This document shows positions 24,938-33,330 of a DNA stretch of 36,684 nt, in pieces. A program made the translations under genes and the position numbers. Numbering within the stretch: position 1 is the first letter of the stretch; every line of letters begins with the position of its first letter. Source of the stretch: an uncultured Erysipelotrichaceae bacterium (GTDB lineage Bacteria > Bacillota_I > Bacilli_A > Erysipelotrichales > Erysipelotrichaceae); NCBI GenBank assembly GCA_947385085.1, contig CANDJN010000021.1:1-36684 (forward strand), given 5' to 3'. The notes beneath the pieces are model-generated. The model was given only the letters and a program-made list of their open reading frames with translations. It did not search any database and was not told the DNA's origin.

Positions 24938-24965
24938 ATCATAACATAATTTTTGACACTGTCAA
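24938..24965 (-). promoter_or_regulatory. Promoter of the riboswitch-exchanger transcript, with overlapping palindrome
   Basis: Read leftward, TTGACA (24965-24960) and TATGAT (24943-24938) are 16 bases apart, giving a start near 24931. The -35 box is half of a 13-base palindrome TTGACAGTGTCAA (24953-24965), which could be an operator. Confidence 0.7.
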
Positions 24966-24972
24966 GGAATTT

Positions 24973-25482
24973 TTACTTGCCGCTGCTGCCAAGCTTCCCC
25001 ATCATCCGCTCTGATTTCAACGCAAGCAGTGTTTCATAATCCACAACCTGTGCTTCCATTTGCGGCAATTCCATGATCAATGCCTGACAGATTGCTTTTT
25101 CATAGGGTATCATTAAATAAGAAAAGGGTGCTTCGGGCAGCTCGTTTTTATGAACATGATCCTTGGCAATCACAATAATTTTATCATCATTTAGATTGGA
25201 TACGGGACACATGTACTCGCCGCGATAGCCGCTGTCGATGACACCGGAGCGCTGAGCGATATTCTTGGTTCCGGTAGAGCCTCGCTCCTTTAACAATACC
25301 ACTCTGCGTGAGGAAAAAGCCGATGCTACACCTAAGGGAACCATCTGTACCTCATGAGGATAAATCATGCGATAATCCTCCTCAAAGCATGGATATAAGT
25401 CGTATCCTGCATCCTCTTGACGTTTTTGCGGCAGAATCGCATCTGCCTTCACCTTCGCCCAATATATCACATTATGATCCAT
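24973..25482 (-). CDS. Trimeric-type dUTP diphosphatase
   Basis: A 169-residue enzyme that hydrolyses dUTP to dUMP and pyrophosphate, keeping uracil out of DNA and supplying dTMP synthesis. All five motifs are visible: DAGYDLY (24-30), RGSTGTK (67-73), GVIDSGYRGEY (80-90), AICQAL (130-135) and the flexible C-terminal RMMGKLGSSGK (159-169), whose core departs from the common RGxGGFGSTG form. The ATG at 25482 follows GGAGGG and overlaps the end of the MalY-type gene by 11 bases; a longer reading to 25524 lacks a good site. It is the last gene of an operon with a cell-wall peptidase and an aminotransferase-fold enzyme. Confidence 0.9.
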   Translation of the reverse strand: MDHNVIYWAKVKADAILPQKRQEDAGYDLYPCFEEDYRMIYPHEVQMVPLGVASAFSSRRVVLLKERGSTGTKNIAQRSGVIDSGYRGEYMCPVSNLNDDKIIVIAKDHVHKNELPEAPFSYLMIPYEKAICQALIMELPQMEAQVVDYETLLALKSERMMGKLGSSGK

Positions 25483-26671
25483 TATGATCCCTCCATCCAT
25501 CGCATATGCGGTTGATTGCCTCAATCAGTACAGTTCGTGGGCATGCCGTATTGATGCGTTCAAATCCAGCTCCCCCTTCCCCAAAGCGATAGCCCTCATT
25601 ACATACCACGCCGATTTCAGAGCGCATTTTCGTTTCTAACGCATGGGGATTATCACAATAGGCACGCAGATCAACCCACAATAAATATGTTCCCTCGCAT
25701 GGTGATACCACTGCCTTAGGCAGACGTTCATGCAGGAGTTGTGTTGCCGCCTTGATATTTTCATCAATATAATCATTAAGCTGATTCAGCCAATCTTCAC
25801 ATTCGTTATATGCCGCTATCGTTGTCGCCTGCGCAAAGACATTGGGATTGCCTAAATGAAGCCGGCCTTCTGCTTCCTGTTTCCACAATTCCTTTACTTG
25901 AGGATGATGAATCACGATACTGCTTGTCTTGATACCGGCAATATTGAATGATTTGGACGGCGCCGTACAGACAATGATGCGATCCAAAGCATCCGCTCTC
26001 AGCTTCGCAATTGGAATATGAGTCATACCCTTGCGAACAATGTCACAGTGAATCTCATCGGCAATCATCCACTTATCATAGCGAATAGCTAAATCAACGA
26101 TTTGATTTAATTCATCTGCTGTCCATATTCGACCAATAGGATTATGCGGTGAACAAAGGATCATTCCCACATTGTTGGGATCGGCCATTTTCACTTCCAA
26201 ATCCTTGAAGTCAATATGATAAACACCTTGATCATTCACCAGCGGATTATTAATCGCCTTGCGATGATTGGCTGTGATTACTTGCCGAAATGGATGATAC
26301 AGCGGTTCCTGGATGATAATTCCTTCACCCGCTTGTGAAAGAATCGATACTAAGATAGAAATGGCAGGCACAACGCCGGGGCTGTAAAATAAATCTTCCG
26401 GATTGATCGTCCAGTGAAAGCGCCGTTGAAACCAGCCGCAGATCGCCTGCTCATATTCCTTGCTTGTTTTATGACTGTATCCGTAAACCGGATGCGCAAT
26501 ACGCGTTTGGATCGCCTGCGTTATTGCCGGTGCGCAGGGAAAATCCATATCGGCCACCCATAGCGGCAAAGCATCAAAGCGAAGTGAAGAAAACTGCTCA
26601 TCCAAACGATCCCATTTGATACAGTTGGTATCATGACGATCAATGTATTTATCAAAATTGATTTTTACCAT
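25472..26671 (-). CDS. MalY/PatB-type PLP-dependent C-S lyase (aminotransferase fold I)
   Basis: A 399-residue PLP enzyme. The PLP-binding Lys is Lys240 in PSKSFNIAG; LWVADMDF near 37-44 and CSPHNPIGR (173-181) are typical of MalY/PatB proteins, which split cystathionine or cysteine conjugates to pyruvate, ammonia and a thiol. DEIHCD (205-210) supplies the Asp that contacts the PLP ring. The ATG at 26671 follows AAGGGGTGA and lies inside the end of the upstream carboxypeptidase gene, so translation is probably coupled. A GTG at 26680 is less likely. The exact substrate is not visible. Confidence 0.9.
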   Translation of the reverse strand: MVKINFDKYIDRHDTNCIKWDRLDEQFSSLRFDALPLWVADMDFPCAPAITQAIQTRIAHPVYGYSHKTSKEYEQAICGWFQRRFHWTINPEDLFYSPGVVPAISILVSILSQAGEGIIIQEPLYHPFRQVITANHRKAINNPLVNDQGVYHIDFKDLEVKMADPNNVGMILCSPHNPIGRIWTADELNQIVDLAIRYDKWMIADEIHCDIVRKGMTHIPIAKLRADALDRIIVCTAPSKSFNIAGIKTSSIVIHHPQVKELWKQEAEGRLHLGNPNVFAQATTIAAYNECEDWLNQLNDYIDENIKAATQLLHERLPKAVVSPCEGTYLLWVDLRAYCDNPHALETKMRSEIGVVCNEGYRFGEGGAGFERINTACPRTVLIEAINRICDGWRDHNGS

Positions 26672-27941
26672 CAAAATCACCCCTTACATGGTTGACACGC
26701 TGTTGAATATCACGCACCATAAGCGTTGCTCGACGCTGATTGATGAAATAGATCACGATAACAATCACTCCGGCTATGATCAAAGCGATCATCCACCATT
26801 GATGACATAAATACGGCAGCCAGTCGCGATGAATTTCAGCCATGGCATAAAGCGTGTACGATTTGCGCAAATTCAATGATGGCGAGCTTACTTCCAGCTG
26901 GGCGATCGCTTGTCCTTGCCTGACCGCAGCCATAGCATCTTGCGGCAATTCCAGATGCACCTGTGCTTTCGTGCCTTTTTCTACCAGTATCTTTACATCG
27001 CTGTGAGGCGCAATTGCCACTGTCGGCTCATTGCCATAACGGACATTCACATCCGCAATCGCATCCTGCTTTTGAAAAACGGTTTGATATTCAAAATATG
27101 ATTCGAGATAATTATAAATCGTCTGTAAATCAATCAGATGCTTTCCACTCGCCGCATCCTTGCCCGCATTCCCGGTGATGACAAGATAGGAGGTATCCGC
27201 TGTCTTAATCAAGGCAGCTAAGCATAAGCCGCCTTCCAGCGTATAGCCGTTTTTCGATCCGATTAAAAACTTACCGTCAATTCCCAGCATTTGGCATTCT
27301 TCCTGACGTGATGCATGAAACTGCCGCGAATGATCTACGCTTGTATAACGATTTGCCGTAAACAGCTTGTAAAAGGCTTCCTGTTTTAAGGCTTCCCTTA
27401 AGACCACCACCATATCTGCGGCAGTTGTATAGTGATTTTCATCATGGAGACCACTTACATTCGTGAAATGTGTGTTTTCTAGTTCCAGCTCCTGTGCTTT
27501 TTGATTCATTAATTCCACAAAGGCTGCTTCACTGCCTGCCACATGCATCGCAATCGCCCGAGTCGCATCTGCCCCGCTTGTCATCATCATGCCATACATC
27601 AAATCAAGTAGACGCGCATGATCTCCCTCTTTATAGCCGGCCATCGCCACTTCCTGCTCATTCAGGCTTTCAAATACTTCCGGTCCCAATACAATTTCCG
27701 TTCTCAGACTATTGATATGTTCCAGCGCAACCAGTGAAGTCATAATCTTCGTCAATGAAGCCGGATACATTTTTTCATGCGCATTTTTTTCATACACCGT
27801 CTGCCCGTCATCCACATTCCAAACCATCGCATATTGACTGTTCAGCGATAGTTCACGCTGTGATGGTTCTATCGCTTTGGTTACCGTAAATGAGGATAAT
27901 GATAAAATTCCGATAATAAATATAAGTAATTTTTTCTTCAT
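26652..27941 (-). CDS. D-alanyl-D-alanine carboxypeptidase (peptidase S11, DacF-like) with altered KTG motif
   Basis: A 429-residue exported, membrane-anchored low-molecular-weight penicillin-binding protein that should trim the terminal D-Ala of peptidoglycan. It has a signal peptide at about 1-23 and a C-terminal membrane helix (about 388-408) with a basic tail. The catalytic Ser62 and Lys65 are in SLTK. The second motif is SGA (122-124) rather than the usual SGN. The third motif is KNG (230-232) rather than KTG, which may alter activity or beta-lactam binding. A paralogue at 30524 keeps KTG at the same residue numbers. The ATG at 27941 is chosen for the signal peptide; GCGGTGA is a weak ribosome site. 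A TATAAT at 27957-27962 lies too close for a normal leader. Confidence 0.9.
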   Translation of the reverse strand: MKKKLLIFIIGILSLSSFTVTKAIEPSQRELSLNSQYAMVWNVDDGQTVYEKNAHEKMYPASLTKIMTSLVALEHINSLRTEIVLGPEVFESLNEQEVAMAGYKEGDHARLLDLMYGMMMTSGADATRAIAMHVAGSEAAFVELMNQKAQELELENTHFTNVSGLHDENHYTTAADMVVVLREALKQEAFYKLFTANRYTSVDHSRQFHASRQEECQMLGIDGKFLIGSKNGYTLEGGLCLAALIKTADTSYLVITGNAGKDAASGKHLIDLQTIYNYLESYFEYQTVFQKQDAIADVNVRYGNEPTVAIAPHSDVKILVEKGTKAQVHLELPQDAMAAVRQGQAIAQLEVSSPSLNLRKSYTLYAMAEIHRDWLPYLCHQWWMIALIIAGVIVIVIYFINQRRATLMVRDIQQRVNHVRGDFDGKNQF

Positions 27942-28104
27942 TTTTTCACCGCAAACATTATACCATAGAAACACTGCCGCTTTCTACTCACCTTTCCATG
28001 TGAAAGTAAGGATATCATCATTGAAAAAAACAAGAACCACATATTATAATAGCGATTTCAGTTCATATAATGTCATGCCGCACCACGAATTCTTTACTGT
28101 TGCC

Positions 28105-29150
28105 TTATGCCTTGATATAGCGTGTAGATCTTGCGGCGCCTATCCGTTTTACGGCACCGCTTTTCACCATAGCGCCGAGGACTAACTCTACTGTTGTAGG
28201 ACTGACATCCGGTAGTATCTTACATATCTCGGCTTTAGAAATGGGGTTAGGCTGTTTAATACCGTTGCTTCTACACGGGCTTTTTTGGTAAGTTTCTTTC
28301 CATGCACGAGGGCAAAACGCTTGTCCAGCTCTTTATAGCACATATAAAGCATAGACAGAAAGTTCTCAATAAATGGAAAATAACTGTTTTCATTTGATTC
28401 CCATCCAACCGAAGATTGACGCAGAGCCTCATAATAATAGGTTTTGTAATGATTGATTTGTTCTTCAAAGGACACATATTTTCCGGCATCAAAGTCGTTC
28501 TTGTATAGGAGCAACAGTGACAATAGACGTGACATTCTGCCATTGCCTTCTCTAAATGGATGGATGCAGAGAAAATCCAAAATAACACAAGGTATCAATA
28601 GTAACTGGTTTATATCGGTATTATTTCGCGCTTCCAAATAAGCAAGTTCTAACTGTTCCATAGCCTTGGGCGTTTCCAATGCAGAAGTGGGGCGAAAACG
28701 AATGCGTCTGTTTCCATCTTCATCGATCTCTAATATCACATTATCGTCTGTCTTATATTGACCGCCGTATTCGTAATTTGTAAATGCCATCATTAACTCA
28801 TGCAGGCGCAGAATATCACGTTCGCGAAAATCAATATACTCATATCCTGAGTGAATTTCATTTAATGCGTCTCTATATCCGGCAATCTCGGCTTCATTAT
28901 GATTCAGCGGAGCGCTGTTTTGATTAACAATCACGGCAATGCGTTCATCACTTGTGACAATGCCTTCCATAGCGTTAGAACTCTTGACAGATTGTACCTT
29001 TGCGACTGCCTCCAATTCCGTAAATATTTGAGCATAGTCCTCTTTTCGCACTCCCGCCATTGTTTTCAGTGCTGAAATATTCGAGGTAAGATTCACCAGA
29101 TTTGCCGGCAATAAGCCATTATGCAAAAAAGAGTAATCAAATTTTCGCAT
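28105..29150 (-). pseudogene. Fic-family protein gene, frameshifted before its C-terminal winged helix
   Basis: Fic proteins transfer AMP or related groups to target proteins. The catalytic motif HPFREGNGR is intact, and an N-terminal inhibitory helix motif SNAMEG (SxxxEG form) marks a class II, self-inhibited Fic protein. In the direct frame the protein stops at 28188 with an unrelated tail after VLNSLTP. One base shifted, the sequence continues with ISKAEICKILPDVSPTTVE and on to VKRIGAARSTRYIKA, ending at a TAA at 28105-28107. That is the winged-helix domain usual in this family. The break lies at a run of four C (28243-28246, G on the plus strand); a fifth C restores the frame. Loss, phase variation or a sequencing error are all possible. 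The start at 29150 is by context. Confidence 0.85.
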
Positions 29151-29300
29151 ATCACACCGTCCTTTCCGCATATAACTCTAGCATTATATATGTAATAATC
29201 AAGCAACACCATATTTTACTGCATATAAACCAACATAAAATATGCATATAATAGAATACAGTAGGCAGAAACTTATATTATAAAAGTGCAAGCCAAATCA

Positions 29301-29329
29301 TTGTATTTCCCTCTTGCATCATCTATAAT
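29301..29329 (+). promoter_or_regulatory. Sigma-A promoter of the acetyltransferase gene
   Basis: TTGTAT (29301-29306) and TATAAT (29324-29329) are 17 bases apart, giving a start near 29336. This rules out a GTG start at 29286 for the gene. Confidence 0.75.
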
Positions 29330-29372
29330 AATATCGACTTTAATCAAAAGAAATATGCAGGTGATATTTTCA

Positions 29373-29795
29373 ATGAAAGCAAGTATTCATACATTGCTTC
29401 CGAATGCGGCCAAAACGATCCGTGAGGCCGTATTTATTAAGGAACAGGGATTTCAAAATGAATTTGATGATATCGATCAAAAGGCAATTCATTTTGTAAT
29501 GTGGGATGAAACCATACCGATCGCAACATGCCGATTATTTCAAAATGATGATCAAAGCACCTATACGCTGGGCAGACTTGCGGTAGTACAAGCTTATCGC
29601 GGTAAAAGCATCGGTTCCATGCTCATTCAAGAGGCAGAACAATATGTACAGAAAAACGGCGGAAATTCGATCATATTACATGCGCAATGCCGTACCGCAA
29701 AATTTTACCGGAAACGGGGATATCGTTCCTTTGGTGAAATTGACGATGATGAAGGATGCCCTCATATATGGATGAAAAGAGTTTTACATATATAA
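29373..29795 (+). CDS. GNAT-family N-acetyltransferase (ElaA/YjcF-like)
   Basis: A 140-residue cytoplasmic acetyltransferase. REAVFIKEQGF near the N-terminus is typical of the ElaA/YjcF branch, and LAVVQAYRGKSIGSMLI holds the acetyl-CoA-binding motif (R/Q-x-x-G-x-G/A). AQCRTAKFYRKRGYRSFG closes the fold. The substrate is unknown. The ATG at 29373 follows AGGTGAT, six bases away, and lies downstream of a clear promoter. The next gene (hydrolase) is 45 bases on, so they may share a message. Confidence 0.87.
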   Translation: MKASIHTLLPNAAKTIREAVFIKEQGFQNEFDDIDQKAIHFVMWDETIPIATCRLFQNDDQSTYTLGRLAVVQAYRGKSIGSMLIQEAEQYVQKNGGNSIILHAQCRTAKFYRKRGYRSFGEIDDDEGCPHIWMKRVLHI

Positions 29796-29840
29796 TCTCT
29801 TAATTATCATGCATCGATTTTTGGACTGGGAGGTACAATA

Positions 29841-30464
29841 ATGAAACAACTATATGTGCATGGATTAGGACAAACAAGTGAGAGCTGGCATAAGGTCATT
29901 GCCCATTTGCATACACAGGAATTCGCCGTTTGTCCTGATTTAGCGAAAATGGTTTCAAAGCATGAGGTAACTTATCAAAGCCTTTATGCCGCTTTCGCAG
30001 ACATCTGCGATGCGATTGATGAGCCATTTACGATATGCGGTTTATCACTGGGCGGAGTCTTAGCTTTACACTACGCTATAGAGCATCCTGAAAAAGTACA
30101 TTCACTCATTCTTATCGCAACGCCGTACAAAATGCCCAAACAGTTATTGCGATTTCAAAATGCGATTTTTCATCTTATGCCCAAACGAATGTTTCCCTCA
30201 ATGGGATTTGAAAAGGCCGATTTTCTTCAGCTCTGCCATTCTATGATGGATCTGGATTTTAGCAGCTCATTAACCAATATTACATGTCCTGTCCTAGTAA
30301 TATACGGCGCAAAGGACCACGCCAATAAAAAAACCTCGATAACGCTTGCACAAACATTAAAAGAGGCAAAAATTCTGACCATAGATGATGCCGGTCATGA
30401 AGTTAATACAGAAGCTCCGAAGCAATTAGCGGATATCCTTTGCGAATTTTACCAACAAACCTAA
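29841..30464 (+). CDS. Alpha/beta hydrolase
   Basis: A 207-residue cytoplasmic hydrolase. The nucleophile elbow is GLSLGG (Ser69), the acid is Asp159 in YGAKDH and the base is His186 in DAGHE. The HGLGQ motif near residue 7 should form the oxyanion hole. It lacks a large lid, which suggests a small ester or thioester substrate. GGGAGG lies before the ATG. It probably follows the acetyltransferase gene in one transcript and ends at a clear terminator. Confidence 0.88.
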   Translation: MKQLYVHGLGQTSESWHKVIAHLHTQEFAVCPDLAKMVSKHEVTYQSLYAAFADICDAIDEPFTICGLSLGGVLALHYAIEHPEKVHSLILIATPYKMPKQLLRFQNAIFHLMPKRMFPSMGFEKADFLQLCHSMMDLDFSSSLTNITCPVLVIYGAKDHANKKTSITLAQTLKEAKILTIDDAGHEVNTEAPKQLADILCEFYQQT

Positions 30465-30495
30465 TCGTTGTCTTAAGCAAAACAACGTTTTGACT

Positions 30496-30540
30496 GAAAA
30501 AGCCTTTATGAGCTAAACCATGTTCATAAAGGCGGTTTTT
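30496..30540. terminator. Bidirectional terminator between hydrolase and carboxypeptidase genes
   Basis: GCCTTTATGA (30502-30511) pairs with TCATAAAGGC (30524-30533), with T runs on both strands outside the stem. The stop codon of the leftward carboxypeptidase gene lies inside the stem. Confidence 0.85.
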
Positions 30541-31843
30541 GTTTGTTCTCTTGCGTGACTGTCAAATCTGCGGTTTCACTGTCACATTCCTTGTTTGGGG
30601 TTTCTGTAGATTTATGACTGGATTCCGGATCATTTTTTGTGACTTTGAAAAATTTATCATAACAGCCGTATACGATCGCAATCAGTATAAGCAAAAACAT
30701 CCACCATGCCTGTGCAACATCAGCCACCCATGTTCGATTTACCTGTTTCATGGCATAAAGCGGATAATGATATTGATGCATTGTATTACCAAGAGTGAGC
30801 TCTGCGATCGGATCATCCGCTTTAATCGGTGCGGTTAACGGCTCCGCAATCAGTTTAATTTCTTCCGTTAAATTATCATTCATCGTCAATATGCGAATGT
30901 CTTCATGAGTACAAAATGCGACCTCATCCTCATAGCCGTATTTGACTTTTGCCTTACCGATTTCCTCACCTGCATGGTAGCGCATTTGTAATGCATAGTG
31001 CTTTTTCAAATATTGATAAACTTGACTGGCGTCTTTGACATTTTGAAATGTCTTCAAATCATTCCCGGCATTTCCCAATATAACCAGATAGGTCGCATCA
31101 TTTACCTTTGTTAAAAAGCTAATACATAATCCGCCTTCCGAAGTAAAACCGGTTTTCACTCCCAGCAGAAAACGGCTGTCAATACCTGCGGCCTTTGCCA
31201 TTTTACTTGCCGTGGACTCAAAATGATGACGCTGATCCATACTGGTATAAGAATGACTTGTATAAATTTGATAAAACGTATCATTCTTTAATGCTTCCTG
31301 TAAGATAATCAATAAATCCTGCGCACTGCTGTAATGACCTTTTGCATGTAAACCACTCGCGTTTACAAAATGGGTATGCTTCAAATGAAGTGACTGAGCT
31401 TTTTCATTCATCATTTTAACAAAAGCAGCTTCACTTCCGGCAACATCGTAAGCAATCATATTTGTCGCATCGGCACCGCTTGGCAACATTGCCCCATATA
31501 ACAGATCAATAAAACGAACTTGTTCCATCGCCTCAAATCCTGCCACACTGACATCGGCCTCCACCAATCCCTTTAATGCTCCTGCTTGCACAACCACAGA
31601 TTTCGTTAAATCACTTTCCTGCTCTAATGCCACTAATACGGTCATAATTTTAGTTAACGATGCCGGATACATAATCTGATCCGCATTCTTTTCATATATA
31701 ACAGCTTTTTCATCACAGTTATATACCAAAGCATATTGACTCACTAGCTTAAGTTCTTGCGTCTCTGCGCCTTTTGTCTTATCAGACATGCATGAAAAAA
31801 ACAATAGTAGAATATTCAAAACGATGATCATTGCTTTTTTCAT
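30524..31843 (-). CDS. D-alanyl-D-alanine carboxypeptidase (peptidase S11), paralogue of the 26652 gene
   Basis: A 439-residue exported penicillin-binding protein. Catalytic motifs are SLTK (Ser62, Lys65), SGA (122-124, again in place of SGN) and KTG (230-232). The alignment with the protein at 26652 needs no gaps across the catalytic domain, so the two are recent paralogues. The N-terminus is a signal peptide; LLLFFSC at 13-18 resembles a poor lipobox. A C-terminal membrane helix (about 385-400) is followed by a hydrophilic tail of about 40 residues rich in Thr, Glu and Lys. The ATG at 31843 follows GGGAGA. Confidence 0.9.
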   Translation of the reverse strand: MKKAMIIVLNILLLFFSCMSDKTKGAETQELKLVSQYALVYNCDEKAVIYEKNADQIMYPASLTKIMTVLVALEQESDLTKSVVVQAGALKGLVEADVSVAGFEAMEQVRFIDLLYGAMLPSGADATNMIAYDVAGSEAAFVKMMNEKAQSLHLKHTHFVNASGLHAKGHYSSAQDLLIILQEALKNDTFYQIYTSHSYTSMDQRHHFESTASKMAKAAGIDSRFLLGVKTGFTSEGGLCISFLTKVNDATYLVILGNAGNDLKTFQNVKDASQVYQYLKKHYALQMRYHAGEEIGKAKVKYGYEDEVAFCTHEDIRILTMNDNLTEEIKLIAEPLTAPIKADDPIAELTLGNTMHQYHYPLYAMKQVNRTWVADVAQAWWMFLLILIAIVYGCYDKFFKVTKNDPESSHKSTETPNKECDSETADLTVTQENKQKPPL

Positions 31844-31883
31844 ATTGCGTTCTCCCTTGATCCCTGATTCGACCATTTTCGAT

Positions 31884-31892
31884 ATTATATCA
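31884..31892 (-). promoter_or_regulatory. Extended -10 promoter of the carboxypeptidase gene
   Basis: Read leftward, TGATATAAT is a consensus extended -10 element 40 bases upstream of the start codon. No -35 box is apparent. Confidence 0.5.
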
Positions 31893-32016
31893 TAATGAAA
31901 AAAGAAGCGCATGCATATAAGATATTTTGAGAAAGAATTCTTTAAATCCATTCGATTCTTTCAAGCAAAGATATTAGATAAAAAACAAAAGCACCAATTC
32001 TACGCAGCGAACGATA

Positions 32017-33330
32017 TTACATCTGGTCCAAAATTCGCTGTGCAGCCGCATAAAAGCCTTGCATTTCCGCTTCCAATTCATCACGGACATCGCACAATCG
32101 AGTACGTGACATGCGATTATTTACCACATGGACGCCATCCACAAAGACATCGCGAACATCATGTGCGCTTGCCCCGTATACAAGGGCAGAATAGGGATCA
32201 TGGAGCGGAAACATGGAAGGAGACTCGCAATCAATCACAATGATATCGGCTTTTTTTCCGATTTCCAGTGATCCGATCGCATGATCCAAGCGCAGTGCCT
32301 TCGCACCGCCCAATGTCGCCAGATGCACGATTTGTTTGGCGGGATACAGTGCACGATCATGGTATTTGGTTTTTTGTGCCAAGGCGAAGATGTGCATCGA
32401 CGCAAATAAATCAAGCGTGTTGCCGCTGCTCGCACCATCTGTCCCAAAACCGACCGGAATGCCGTAGCGCTCCATGTCCCGTATCGGCGCAATGCCCTTG
32501 CCCGCTTTCATATTGGAAACCGGACAATGCGCAACGCTGACATTTCTTCGTTTCATGAGCGAACAATCGTCCTCGCTTACATGAATACAATGCGCCAACA
32601 ATATATGCTCATTCAAACAATGAATTTGATCGAGCCATTCTATAGGTGTCATATGATACGTATCTTGAAAATACGTCATTTCATAATCCATTTCCGCCGC
32701 ATGGGTTGTTAACATCGTATCGTGGCGCACCGCAATTTCCATCGCTGCGTTAAATATAGCGGCATCGTTCGTATTGGTTGCGTGCGGGGCAATGATCGGT
32801 GTAATCAGACGACTCTGTTTCCATGTTTCAATAAAATGCTCACCCAGAGCCAATGCTTCCTGCGCGGTTTTCGTTTCACACGTTTCTTGCTGGATGATCG
32901 TTTCCCCAAGCAAGGCGCGAATGCCGCATTCCTCACAGGCAAGGGCAATCTGATCCATAAAGAAATACATGTCCGTACAAGTGGTGATTCCGCTTTGTAA
33001 CATCTCCAAGGCCGCATATTTCGTTGCCAGATAAGCCAAGCTTTCATTCATGCATTCCTGTTCCAGCGGAAACAGAAAGCGCCGCAAGCGATCCGGCACA
33101 TCATCCGCCAAAGAGCGAAACGGCACCATGCCCATATGCGCGTGGGTATTCACCATGCCCGGCATGACAAGCGTCCCTTTGGCATCGATGCGCACATCGA
33201 TCCGTTCATGTTCTTTGGGCGCACCGACATACACAATCACATCATCTTCGATCACAATGTGACCGCGTTGATATTCGTGCAACGCTTCATCCATCGTTAA
33301 GACCCAGCCGTTTTCAATCAATGTTCTCAT
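32017..33330 (-). CDS. Amidohydrolase of the MTA/SAH deaminase (MtaD) family
   Basis: A 437-residue cytoplasmic deaminase. Metal ligands are His63 and His65 in NTHAHM, His210 in LTTHAAE and Asp298 in GFGTDGA; Glu213 and His247 complete the usual active site. Characterised relatives remove ammonia from 5'-methylthioadenosine, S-adenosylhomocysteine or adenosine. It overlaps the adenine deaminase gene by four bases (ATGA) with GGAGGAA before it, so the two act together, probably in purine salvage. Methylthioadenosine is a by-product of polyamine synthesis, which fits the potD/potA genes upstream (inference). Confidence 0.87.
   Translation of the reverse strand: MRTLIENGWVLTMDEALHEYQRGHIVIEDDVIVYVGAPKEHERIDVRIDAKGTLVMPGMVNTHAHMGMVPFRSLADDVPDRLRRFLFPLEQECMNESLAYLATKYAALEMLQSGITTCTDMYFFMDQIALACEECGIRALLGETIIQQETCETKTAQEALALGEHFIETWKQSRLITPIIAPHATNTNDAAIFNAAMEIAVRHDTMLTTHAAEMDYEMTYFQDTYHMTPIEWLDQIHCLNEHILLAHCIHVSEDDCSLMKRRNVSVAHCPVSNMKAGKGIAPIRDMERYGIPVGFGTDGASSGNTLDLFASMHIFALAQKTKYHDRALYPAKQIVHLATLGGAKALRLDHAIGSLEIGKKADIIVIDCESPSMFPLHDPYSALVYGASAHDVRDVFVDGVHVVNNRMSRTRLCDVRDELEAEMQGFYAAAQRILDQM

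Noticed and set aside
27957..27962. TATAAT as promoter of the first carboxypeptidase operon
   Set aside because: It would leave a leader of fewer than ten bases that removes part of the ribosome site, and no -35 box is present.
27942..28104. Small open frames between the carboxypeptidase and the Fic gene
   Set aside because: The best one is about ten codons without context. This stretch is best read as spacer plus an unidentified promoter.
29286..29372. Longer GTG-started form of the acetyltransferase
   Set aside because: A strong promoter (29301-29329) lies inside the extra part, and the added residues do not fit the family.
32004..32040. CAGCGAA/TTCGCTG inverted repeat at the end of the deaminase gene as a terminator
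   Set aside because: The loop is over 20 bases and no T run follows the stem directly.
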